This document shows, in pieces, positions 11,201 through 22,524 of a DNA stretch of 64,000 nt. Numbering within the stretch: position 1 is the first letter of the stretch; the number at the start of each line of letters is the position of its first letter. Made by a program: the position numbers and the translations under genes. The notes beneath the pieces were generated by a model, which saw only the letters and a list, made by a program, of their open reading frames with translations, ran no database searches and was not told the origin of the DNA. The DNA is from Xenoacremonium recifei (Eukaryota > Ascomycota > Sordariomycetes > Hypocreales > Nectriaceae). The stretch covers positions 1 to 64,000 of the forward strand of contig WOFQ01000063.1 of NCBI GenBank assembly GCA_012184525.1, given 5' to 3'.

Positions 11201-13193
11201 GGAGGGATCATGCTCGAATCGGGAAGATACGACCGGTGGCATGTCGACGACAGCGGCCTTCTTGTTGATGGACGCACGAGAGGCCAGGGCAGTGGACTGA
11301 CGCGCCGTGTGGTCAGCATTGTCGAGCGCCAGCTCGCTGAGGCATGTCGCTGGGGATGTGGCATTCTCGACAACGAGTCGATAGCCAGCCTAGCAGAGCA
11401 AATGCGTCCCCTTTGCTCTCGGCGCTCGTTCAGACTGGAAGAGGCATTGCAAGACTGGGCTGGCAAGCCGTGGGAAGGATCACGATTGATCCGCCTCGCA
11501 GAACGGGCCACCCGAGTTGCGCAACGGAGATGGTACGCCGATCGATACCTGGCTCCTGTCCCGGAACGTCGTCAATATATGCGGCCATCTCTGCATTCAA
11601 GCCTCAGCGTGCCGTCCGCCCCGACTGTCTTACCGTTTCATACCTTCACCTGCCCGCTTACAGCAAAGGACATCCGGGTCATCTCTCAGCGCAATGCCAT
11701 CCGGATCTCATGCTCGACGCTACGACTCCCTTGGATCTCTGCTACAGTACATCCTCCACCTCCTCCTCCGAGCCCTCAACTGAATGTAGGATATGTCTCG
11801 TCGGATTTCAACAACCATCCTTTGGCACACCTGTGAGTAAACCGAACGATAGTGAGGACGGTTGGTGGGCAAACTAACATCCGAGACAGGATGCAATCAG
11901 TCTTCGGCTTCCACAACCCTCGACGCGTGCGAGCATTCTGTTATGCCACTACGGCCAGCGATAGGTCTGTCCATCGCCAACAGATAGAGCGCGAGGCTCC
12001 GGTCTTCCGGGAAGTGAGCAGTTGGCCGTCAGACAAACTGGTAGAGCAGATTGTCCAAGACAACATCCACATCCTAGTGAATCTTAACGGCTACACTCGA
12101 GGGGCTCGCAATGAAATTTTCGCGGCACGACCAGCACCAATCCAAATGTCCTTCATGGGGTTTGCCGGCACATTAGGGGCCGAATGGTGCGACTACATCC
12201 TCGCAGATAGCACAGCTATTCCACCTGGGACACTTCGACCTTGGCGGAACAACGTCAGTGTGGAAGACTTATTCCGTGACAATAGTGAAGGCGATGAGGA
12301 TGGTTGGATGTACTCAGAGAACATCATCTTCTGTCGCGATACGTTCTTTTGCTGCGACCATGCCCAGTCGTGCGATGCGCAAGAACGACAAATGACGTGG
12401 CAAGAGGAGCAGCATCGCCGTTGGAAGATGCGCAAGGAGCTATTTCCCAATCTGCCGGATGATACCATTATCCTTGGGAACTTCAATCAGCTCTACAAGG
12501 TGAGTACTCTCTATATGAGGCTATCTTGCATCAAGTCCAGCATCCTGACACAGACAGATCGAGCCAACTACCTTTCGGTCTTGGCTGCGAATCCTCGCCC
12601 GGGTACCTAAAGCGATCCTCTGGCTGCTGCGGTTCCCCGAGTTGGGCGAGGCGAACCTTCGGCGGACAGCTAAGGCTTGGGCAGGGGCGGAGGTGGCCAG
12701 TCGACTCGTGTTCACAGATGTGGCTCCGAAGAGTCAACACATCTCACGAGCTCGAGTATGCGATCTCTTTCTCGACACGCCCGAATGCAACGCACACACA
12801 ACGGCAGCGGACGTTCTTTGGTCAAGCACGCCTTTGCTCACCCTGCCGCGTTATCCGTACAAGATGTGTTCGCGGATGGCAGCGTCGATCCTCAAGGGCG
12901 CGCTTCCGAAGTCAAGCGAGGGGCGTCAGGTTGCCACAGAGCTGATTGCGGCCGACGAGACGGAATATGAGCAGAAAGCCATCCGGCTGGCAAACGGGCT
13001 AAGATACAGCTTGGCCAGCAGGGGATACGGGGAAGGCCATGGTCGTCTTGCCGAGATGCGCAGGCTGTTGTGGGACAGCAAATGGTATTGCGGGCTCTTT
13101 GATACGCGGCGATGGGTCAGAGACGTTGAAACGGCCTACGAAGAGGCGTGGCGACGATGGGTTGCGGACGAAGGGGGCGATATCTTCCTCTGA
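8192..13193 (+). CDS. O-GlcNAc transferase-like protein (TPR plus GT41 catalytic domain)
   Basis: The family moves N-acetylglucosamine from UDP-GlcNAc to serine or threonine of intracellular proteins. Four exons are inferred: 8192-9801, 9865-11832, 11890-12499 and 12558-13193, giving 1607 residues. The first 500 or so are low-complexity and rich in P, S, H and Q. TPR-like helices follow at about 540-590 and clear TPRs at about 890-970 (LHTNLGSLLKDIGQLDLAIQ). The catalytic region starts near 1177 with VGYVSSDFNNHPLAHLMQS, matching the histidine-bearing motif of animal OGT. It continues with SFMGFAGTLGAEWCDYILAD, GNFNQLYKIEP, ILWLLRFPELGE and CNAHTTAADVLW. An acidic, cysteine-containing insertion (about 12280-12380) interrupts the catalytic part. 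The start is the first in-frame ATG of the open region, in a weak context. The fungal substrate range is not known to me. Confidence 0.9.
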
Positions 13194-16037
13194 GGGGCAA
13201 ACTGAGCCATATTTGGACGATACCAAGGCCCCGGCAGAGAAGGAGAGAGGATGATCTGGAGCTCGTTTCCTTGCCTGGTGATGTGATTGCATGTAGAGTT
13301 GCAGTGCGGCGGGATGATCAGGTGTCGAGTGACATAGGGTTTGGCGGTTGGTTGGCTGTAACAAGCAGCGGTTGCCCGAACACGACGTGGGATCTGCTTT
13401 TGGAGGGTAATGGAGTCTGGCGCAAACTGAATCCACGCCCCATGTCGAGGGCCTGAGCGAGAGGTTGCAATGGCTGACCTCGGCTACACGGTGGAATATC
13501 TAACTGATTCTATTTCTTCCCCCTTCCCGCACGAGGCACCTTTCGGAGTCTGGCGGCCGTGAAAGCAAGACGGCAGGAACGAGCAATGACGGCTAGTCAC
13601 GGCGAGTACCGACAGCAGCGTCATCCTAAACGAAAGTAATGCGTCGTTGACGGAGTGTAGATTTCACCACTACCTTGGAGAGGTAGACATGTGAGTTAGA
13701 GTAGGTTCTCCAAGCCGGGAGGTTGAGTTGCCGGGCGATTAAGGTGGGCTAGCCGCTTAAAGGGAACGCTCCTCGAGTGCATGACACTCCCGCGTCGGAA
13801 CACACTTGACCTTAAGGCAGGTCAGTCGTAGGTGCGGGTATGAACCGGTCGGCTCGAGCTGGTTCTGGTGGATGATGAGGCTGGTGGGAGCGGGACAGCA
13901 GATTGTCAACCAAGGTACCAAGGCAAAGCTGAAGAGAGGCCTGGACCAGCTGACGGTGCAGGTCCCCGTTCCTTCCTTCGCCCCACCCCAGACTGGTGTC
14001 CGTTACATACGGTTGGCCCGAATGTGTTCCATGCCCCAGTAAATGGAAGCTGCGTGCTAGGCCGGGTGGCCGCTAAATCGACCTCCCTGCTTGCCCTCCA
14101 CTGCTCAGCTGCCAGGGAGGGGGAAGCCTGACGCCACAAACCGTTTTTACTTTTAGCGGGCCGCACGCCCATTACCGTCTGGGCGGAGATGCAGACTATT
14201 GGCAGCCGCGGCCTGCGGTTGACCATTGGCGCTGGTCGCTGGTTGGCTGGTCGCAGTCGAGCCGGTGATACCGCTCGGTGACAGGAATGCTGCTTGTCGA
14301 AGCTGGATCCAGACTCCAGAGCTTGTTCGACCGCCACGCACAGAGGCAAGAGAGTCATCGACACTGATGCAGCGAGGAAAGTCTCCCAAAGTCGTCGGGC
14401 AGACTAGCCCTAAACCCCCATCGCTTTTCGAACCTTTGTCGCGGGGAAAAGGTTGAGGGAACTGACTGCGAAGCTTACCTAGGTTCCCTTACGCGGGGAT
14501 TTACCGTCACCTGAGCGAGCGTGCGGAGAAACAGGGAGACCGCACAGCGAGCGACAAGAAGTGCCATGGCCATCCATCCATATCCGGACAGCGCGACGAT
14601 CCCAGGACGGCGGCTCAGGCCAGTGGGCACCCGTTGACGATGATCGCCCAGGCGCCGGACCCCGGTCCCTGTGTCGCAAACAGCGCTGGACGGTGGTGTT
14701 AGGGCGGGAACCCCTGCAGTGCTGTCATTTATTTAACTTACTACGGGTGCGTCCAGTGCTGAACCGACCCGTCCAGGTCGGCGGTGATGACCCCGGGCCA
14801 ATCCCCATCCATTTAACGTGCTCGTTGGTCGCGTCACTGAGATGATGCTGTTGCGCCTAAGTGAACACTCACTCTTGTATCTGGCTGGCTAACGTACGCG
14901 AGGAGCCCAAGTGCAAAAGTCAATTTCTACAATTGATTGGGTTTTGGTAGTGGCATGTCAGGTGGATGCGTTTGGAAAGGCTGGCAAAATTGGTCGTCAA
15001 GCGAGAGGGGCAACTCCCAACTCTATTCATGGCTCCAGGTGTCAGCCACGCTTTCTGTCTCCGTCATGGGTACCAGCGCTGCCGCTGGACATTGCGCTTC
15101 GATGATGTGCCCGGATTCCAGTTTCAACAGTGCCTTTCGAGTCTTCCAAGGTTGTGCTGGAAAGCAACGTCTCGCGCGAAGCAGAAGGGTTTCGAAAGCA
15201 TCTACCGGAAACTGATGACATTCGCATCGTCACAAGTCGATCCCATTAATCTGGCAAGCGCCAGACCCCACGACGTTTACCGCAGTCGACGGAACGGTTC
15301 AAGACCGGCTCTCCAGATTCCAGACGTCCTCAACCGTCGGAGCTACACTCACGCCCTTCCCGAAAATGTGCGGGAGCTCTCCAAACCCCCTGCTCCTTTC
15401 TCGGGGTGTGGGTATCGAACCGGGGCAGGGTGGGCGCATCGCGATGGCTGCATCAGGTAGGCACAGAATTCCTGTAGCTCCTTAGTGGCAGATCCCGAGG
15501 CTGGTTGGGGCCAAGCGGACGTCAGGGTCGGCAGGCACTCTCTGGAGGCGGCACCTGTCTCAAATCTGTCCTCTGTTCCCGTTGACCTAACGTTATGATG
15601 GGTGTCTCGAATCGCCCTGAGATGGAAAGTGGAGGTGGACGCTTCCGTCCGCGACCTACTCTACCTACATACGGGCACCCCCTCTCCACCCCCTCCCTCT
15701 ATTCTTCTGTGCTTCTTCTACTGTGGAATCCCCTTTCTGTCTTTCCTGTCTTTCGTCTGAGCTTGTCTGTCTTTCATTCTGGCCGAAACCTTCACGCTTG
15801 GCCCTCTCCCGCAAGACAATTACTTTGTGCGGCGAACGCCTTTCAAACGTTAAACGCTTACATCCCCATCCGAGCAACGCATAAGAACCCGCCCTCCTCC
15901 CCTCTGCTCTCTCCCGCAAACCCTTCCCCTTACAGGACAAGGCAATAGCATATCGACCCAAGGCAATCCCAATATTGTCGTGGGGTTGTCCATCTATCCT
16001 CTTATCATCCTTCACTCTCATCAATACACCCCCAGGC
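13194..16037. other. Intergenic region and leader of the Myb gene
   Basis: This 2.8 kb shows no supported gene. It contains one copy of TACCTAGGT (14476-14484). A pyrimidine-rich plus strand from about 15650 to 15960 looks like the promoter and leader of the Myb gene. An open frame of 117 codons starting at ATG 15595 ends 89 bases before the Myb start and may be an upstream ORF or simply promoter sequence. Confidence 0.5.
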
Positions 16038-17003
16038 ATGGATCAATCACCACCACGACGAAGAGGCCCCTGGTCATCCGTTGAGGACCAGAACCTCCTG
16101 GACCTCATCAAGCATTATCGTGCGATTCACGGCCGTGTCGAGAACTGGGTCAAGATTTCAGAGGGCATGGTGCATCGCACGCCCAAGCAATGTCGAGAAC
16201 GGTATACACAGAACCTGGCGCCAGGCCTCAACCACGACCCCATCAGCCCCGAGGAGGGCGCGCAGATTGAGTACCTCGTCAGGAAGAAGGGCAAGCGATG
16301 GGCTGAGATCGCGCGGGCTCTCAACAACAACCGGAGCGACAACGCCGTCAAGAATTGGTGGAACGGGAGTCAAAACCGCCGCAAGAGGAACGAAGATCGC
16401 CAGGCTCAGAGGGTGACAGCCTACCACCAACAACACCGCAGGCCTCAGACATCCCCGAGGCTCAACACGCAGGCTTTCACGTCTGACTACCGGCAGGACA
16501 TGCACCGCTACTACGATTCATACCTGCCACAATCACCCTCTCCCCACCAACGGCCGCGAGACATCCCACCACCACTCGCGAGGCAAGACGCATCGTATCG
16601 CAGCATGACATGGGCCGAGGCGTCGCTGCCGTCACCGCCCGCTTATGGCGTTTCTTTCAACTCTACATACCATCACCAACACCCGTATACCCTTTCATCA
16701 GAGAACAATGGGTATCGGCTACCTCCCATCTGCCCAGATGCCTCCACCCGTGAGGCTCCTACTCAACTCCCGAGTCTCCCGTACCCCCCACGTGAACTCC
16801 CCGATATGCCACTGCGCCGGGCGAGGACGCCTCTGAACTCACCTCCAATTTCCCCAATACGGCAATCACCACGCTATCGACAATTTTCTCCAGGACCATA
16901 CACTCCAGCACCGTTACGAAACCCGCTCCCACACTCTTCGGAGCAAGCAAGAAGGTTACCAGCTAAAGATGAACGGTTGTCGGTGCGGAATCTATTGTCA
17001 TGA
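16038..17003 (+). CDS. Two-repeat Myb transcription factor, FlbD-like
   Basis: The protein should bind DNA in the nucleus. Relatives of this architecture, FlbD of Aspergillus and RCA-1 of Neurospora, act in asexual development. The single exon encodes 321 residues. The first repeat (about residues 7-60) begins RRGPWSSVEDQNLL and ends TPKQCRERYTQNL. The second (about 65-112) has PISPEEGAQIEYLV and GKRWAEIARALNNNRSDN followed by AVKNWWNGSQNRRKR. The rest is proline-, serine- and tyrosine-rich with no domain, as is usual for activation or regulatory tails. The start ATG opens MDQSPPRRRGPW; the open frame extends further upstream without an ATG. Relative to FlbD, as I recall it, the first repeat is a few residues longer before its second tryptophan and the second carries an extra asparagine, so this may be a paralogue rather than the FlbD orthologue. 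Confidence 0.88.
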   Translation: MDQSPPRRRGPWSSVEDQNLLDLIKHYRAIHGRVENWVKISEGMVHRTPKQCRERYTQNLAPGLNHDPISPEEGAQIEYLVRKKGKRWAEIARALNNNRSDNAVKNWWNGSQNRRKRNEDRQAQRVTAYHQQHRRPQTSPRLNTQAFTSDYRQDMHRYYDSYLPQSPSPHQRPRDIPPPLARQDASYRSMTWAEASLPSPPAYGVSFNSTYHHQHPYTLSSENNGYRLPPICPDASTREAPTQLPSLPYPPRELPDMPLRRARTPLNSPPISPIRQSPRYRQFSPGPYTPAPLRNPLPHSSEQARRLPAKDERLSVRNLLS

Positions 17004-20000
17004 TGCGTTAATCAGAGCGCACGCATTCAGCGTCACCAGACCGAGGGAAAGGGTCACAGCCACATTTGATCTCCATCGGCCTACCTACCTGGGTCGATGG
17101 TACAGCGTCCAACACAGGATATAATATAGTAATGAAATGAAAGTTTATCCAAACATTCGGTACATCTCTGCCAGTTCACATGTGCATGCGTAGGTACCAA
17201 ATTGCAAGTAAATACCTGACCGAAGCATTGCTGAAGTTTCTATGTAGACTTCATGAGACCAAGTTGATCCTGTAAAAAGCTACTCGCCCCAGTGCGCATT
17301 ACAGCGTGTCTTTATGCTACCAAGCCTTTTCTATCTATTGAAGATTGCAACCGAGACAGCGAGGACTTACTTCAAGACGAGGCGCCACCAACCAGGGCCT
17401 TGACTCATGCCGTCCTCGCCAAGGGAGGCCAGATTTAGCCGGGACGCCTCAGCCTTACTTACCTAGGTCCTCGCTAACATGCGAAGGTAGGTACGTAACT
17501 TCCTCCGGCCTCAGGCAGTTGTTGCCTTGCTGTCGGAAGGTAAAGTGCGCTACCTGCGTTGAAGTTTGTGTTTGTCAGGCTGGCACTCACCTTGGCCGAC
17601 GAAAAGAGGGGTACCTTGGGCAAGGGAAGGGGGGTGTCAGTTAAACGGCGGGACCTTTTGAGAAAGGCCGAGGCCGTCCATCGTGAACAACTTAATTTAC
17701 TTCGTAGGCTTGTACCGAAAGGCTGCGGCAGGCAGACCCTGGTGTCTGTCATTGAGGTTTACTGCCGAGACGCGGAACGCGCCATGTACAGGACAATAAC
17801 AGCCCTGGTCAATGGGGTAGCGGTCACAATTGGATCCATGGATGTCAAGGTGCCCTACCGAGTACTCTAGACAGCTGAGAGCGAGGACGGGAGCTCTGTC
17901 CGAGATGACAAGACGCAAATGACGCTGGCCAGATCGACGCCGATCTGCAGACATGCACCTGCGGTGTCGAATCCCAGATCCAGATGCAAATCGAGATTAC
18001 CTATCACAACGGCCCCTGTCGGGCTGGGCTTGGGGGGGATGCAGGCGGGCATGGATGGTCCTGGGAGGGGACGGGATGCACCCATCTCTGCAGCGAAGCC
18101 AGGGACCGGGGTGCGAGCCGCAGCACCAATGAGGCTGCTGCAGCGCGCTGGAGCCGCCGTTTGCTCTCGGAGCCCCCAGAAGCAACCCTGGACGGGCTGG
18201 GCTGGGCTGGGCAGCTGGCTTCAGCCCTCAGTGCATCCATTTTTACGGTAGCTTACCTTGCGTTGGTACTGGCGGGCCCGATACCCCTGCTGGCCGTTGA
18301 GGAGCGCGATCTGAACGGAGCTCCTTTGGGGCTCGGGACCAACGTCAACGGGACCGAATGCAGCTTAGTTTGCGCATCACAGTCGGGGAGCCGGCCTTCC
18401 ACCGTGAAATGACGATGGCATCGTCTGGGGGGTCAAAGTGCATGCTGACAGGTCATCATCCATGGGCGGAGATTGTGACTGTGATTGTGATTGTGCTTTT
18501 GTTGGTGAAGTACCTAGGTGCCCGACCAACAACCTGCCGACAGAAGGCTCCGTATAACCATGTATGTGATGATGCTCATCAAGGCACGTTGTTCGAGTTT
18601 ACCTTCCGCACGAGAGTTCCCGTACGAGCAGACATGCAGAACCTTCCCGTCGGGGGGGCCTCGTTGCGGCCTCGTGGCGCTTCCATGTCACTTTACCATG
18701 AACTTTTACCCTGATAGACAGAATCGGACGGACGAAAGCCCTCCCTGATGACGGGAAGCGCCAGAGTGCATCTCAACATGCAGAAATGGTGCCTTGGGGA
18801 AGGTGACAAAGCTGGCACATACCCGTTCTGCCGTCGTACCTACCCGGTCGGGGCTTCAACTTCCATGTCAAGGTTGGTTTTGAGTGGCATCGACATACGC
18901 ACAGACCCAACCCAACGCAAACGGTGGGTTCGGTTCACCCTCCCGTCGGCCTAGCGCAGCTCAGGAACTTTTCTCGAGGCCGCCCGTTAGGTTAGGACAG
19001 ATCGGCCTAACCCGAAGCAGCCTCATCACTGAAGCCTCGACAACTTCTGAGGCATGCAGTCTCCAATGGTTTCGGAAGACCTTCACTGCACCCGCCTGAA
19101 CTGAGCTGCCTCACCCGCTGCCTGCAGCACCGGCCGATGTCTCTCCTCGGATGACAGATCCGTCGCCGTCTCGTCCGCCTCGTTCATCGACAGCGTTTTC
19201 CGTGTTGAAACAAGCGTGGGCCCGACCTCCCGCCCGCCGCCCGCGTCATCGCCGCCAGTTGCAAACCGCAAACGTTGGATCGACGGCGCTACGACCCAAG
19301 TCCCGGTAGATGTTGTGCCGTTTTATATTACGGTGTGTGCATGATGTACCGAAAGTATCACCAAGTCGACTAACCCTGGGCGTCCAACTGCTTGATCGGT
19401 CTCGTCAGCGTCAACCAGCAGTCGAGTTGAGGGGGATGTGCTGCACACTGGCACCAGCTGACAACGGTACCAAGTATAACTGCCAGTGCAGATTGCGAGC
19501 GATATCCTGCGGCTGCGAAGCTCCGCGGTGGCAGTTGGATGGCCGGGACGCGCGCGACTCACCAAAGAACACGGTCCTGAACCGAGGAAAACAACCAGTC
19601 TCCACCCAGTTCAGTGATTTCTACAGAGTAGAGCAAAATCACAGCCAAACCACAGCATCTTCGGGAGCTCAACAGACCCGACTCAGTGGCTGGCAGTGGG
19701 CACGGCCTGAGAAAGAGGAAATTAACAACAAAAGTTACCCTTGCGCGGCTGAAGGCTGGCGACAATCTTCACCCGTGTTGTAGCCCTGCCTCTGGGATGG
19801 CTCTCGCTCTCAGTCCTTCGGCAGCTCCAAAAGATCCCCGCGCCCGCGACCACCTACCGAAAATCTTGGGCCCTCGAGCAGCACTAGGGTGCGCTAGGCC
19901 GCTTTGACAAGCCCATCAACCCAGATGACCGGGATCGAAAATGAAGCACGACTCGCTGGCGCTGCGCCAGGGCCGCCCGACGAGGGTCCTGGAGGTCGAG

Positions 20001-22524
20001 GGTCTTGGGCGTCCCGCTCGCTCCCCCAAGCAATTGGCGCATCCAACCACTGTCCCGCGCGACCCTAGCGGACCCAGGCGATCTGAGAGCAGCAGAATAT
20101 TCGATTACTCATTACTCCGTACTGTGCACCAGGGGGCAGCATCCCATGGGATCATGTTGCAGTTGTGACTGTGGGGTTGATCAGGGGTGGCGCATCCTGT
20201 CCCAGCCGCATCACCCTTGACCCAGCATCTGGGCCGAAATTTTTCGGGCGCCGTTTTACAGCACACAAGCACCGTACTACGGCAAGTCTCTCGTTTGTGT
20301 CTTCCCTGTTCCATGTCGGTCCCCTGGGCGCTGGATGTATCCCTGTCCCCTGTCTCGTGTCGCTGCACCACGTCTGTTGGACCGACTTTGACCTTGGCTG
20401 CTGTCCAGCGACTGGGGAATCCGGATGCTGTGTGTTCCGGGCTCTGGCTCCCATGTCCAACCGTTGGGAGTGGTCTGTGACCCAGATTGCGAGATACCCG
20501 GTCCCGTTTCTGCATACGGAGCACCTCTATGTACGTACCTATGTCCGAGCACATACAGGTTGGTACATGTACGATGCGCACACAGGCACAGGACGGGGCG
20601 AGCCCTGAGCAATAACCTACTGGCCGTCTCACAGCCCGACAATCTTCATTGTCATGTGCGAGGACTTTCCCGTGGTGTCTTGCGTGTCTTGCCCTGACTT
20701 GGTCTTCTTGCAAGCATCATCAGGGGGAAGACATGGGCCACCCTTGATCCTGCACTGCCTGACTGAGTGGAAAGGGCAATATATTGGGGACGGACACAAA
20801 AGCAAATGGTCGTATAAGAAAAGCAAATATCCCGGTCACGAAGGTTGTGCATCGTATCAACGCCGGGCGTTATGTAATTCACGATGCTGTGAGATATTCC
20901 CACACCTCACTCTTCATCGAGGTGGATCATGAACACTCTACAGACACAACTCTCCTGAGCACAAACTTTGTGTTCTTCAACTTTTACTGTAGTCTTCAGC
21001 TCACATGATGACGCGCGTCTCGTATGCAGCTCGCAGCAGGGTGTACGGCGGAGATTACCAGCATCGAAGGGTAGTTGACTGGACAGCAAGGGCTGACAAG
21101 GAGTCCTAGAATCCTTCAAGGTACGTACTCCATCTCAGGTCGTCAAATAAGCCCCAAAGTGCCATGTCGCGCGCCTGCTTGCCTCCTTGCTTGCTTGCTT
21201 GGGTGGTGATTGATCATCCAGATGCTGCACAGCCCCGTCGGAAGTTTGCAGCAACGAGCGAGCGCAGAGGAACGATTCACAACCCATCCGTCCGTGCCGC
21301 CGACTGCCTTCCGTCTCCCGCCCCTCCTTTCTGGTCCATCGTCTTGTCCGCTAGACGCTGTTTTGCCCAAATTACTTGGACGGTGCTGTCTTCACTGTCT
21401 TGTTCCGTCCCACATAAGCAACCGTTCCGAGGATCTGGGTTCGAGGATCTGGTTCATCGGCGCTCGCTTATCGCCTGACCGGGGGGTCACCCTGTTCCCA
21501 GCTGAGGTCGAGGCTTACATAATTTGGCTTTGGGCTCGTGACGACCTACACTTCAGGTACCTGACACGCACATGTCCACCGCGTGTTCCGTGTTCTTTGT
21601 GCTCCAAATTTCTGGCACAAAAGGCTACGTACCATGTTTTCTGCGTCGGATTTGCCCACGTTGAATATCCACCAAATCGTGGGGGCATCATCTCGAACAG
21701 ACTCATCGCCCGGGTTGAAGCGCAAGACAACATCTGACATCGGCAGGCGCTCCAGCGGCGACCTGGACGCGCTATCGACCCCTCTAGCAGTTCTCGCATT
21801 CCGGTCATTGCCTGACAGCTATCTGTCAACTTTTCTGTCACCTGACTGCCCAGGCTCCCGACGCCAGCGGCTGCCACATTCCAGCCATAACGCCACAGAA
21901 TCCTGTCCACTCGCCTTCGATTGTGGGGGTGCGGCCTCTTAGGTTCGGGAAAGCCGTCACGCCAACTTAACTTCCACCCACCCATCAGCATCACGGCCAA
22001 TCCGCAGGAGGCGGGTGCCAGCTTTCAGGCATCAAGACCATCTTGATCTATGACTCTCTTGCGTTGTCGGCGTCCCCGTATCAACTTCGCATCAGCTTCA
22101 GGCTCGTAGCCTCCATCAGAGGCATACAATTAGATGTTGAAATAATTTTCATGAAGTAACTTACGGAGGGAAAACTCTACGTATTCAGCATCCGATTAGG
22201 TAAGGTAGATATCGAGAGTCTCATAACGGGCAGAGCATATCACTCAGATCACCAGTATATGCGCAACGGAGCACAACGTCTTTCTCCCTACCGTTTTCGC
22301 GACTACTCGTATGCCATAGCTTTTCTTTTCGCGTTACCAATCCTTCCAAAATATCCTCAGGCCATATGACGATTTGAATCAACACTCTTGGATAGACACT
22401 TTCCGTTCATCTTCATCAAAGACGTAATACGAGCCTCAAGCTGCAGATGTCGGCATCACCAACTTTGACTGCTGTGTTCATCAACGATGCCGCAGACATC
22501 TACCTGGTGCAGAGCTTTTGTGGC
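17004..22524. other. 5.5 kb gene-poor region
   Basis: No open frame here has recognisable protein sequence, consistent splice signals or family motifs on either strand; the longest (about 200 codons, minus, 20105-20713) looks random. The stretch holds two exact copies of TACCTAGGT (17460-17468, 18511-18519), a TGATTG-type simple run near 18475-18500, GC-rich CTGGGCTGGG runs near 18190-18215, and a TACTCCGTACT at 20113-20123. It may hold long regulatory DNA for the Myb gene, a non-coding RNA, or old repeat remains. Nothing decides between these. Confidence 0.5.

Noticed and set aside
15395..15480. tRNA candidate on the minus strand, from a GGTTCGATACC box
   Set aside because: The T-stem fails to pair beyond two bases and no A box or acceptor stem is present.
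21515..22000. 161-codon minus-strand frame in the gene-poor region
   Set aside because: Sequence composition looks random and there are no splice or family signals.
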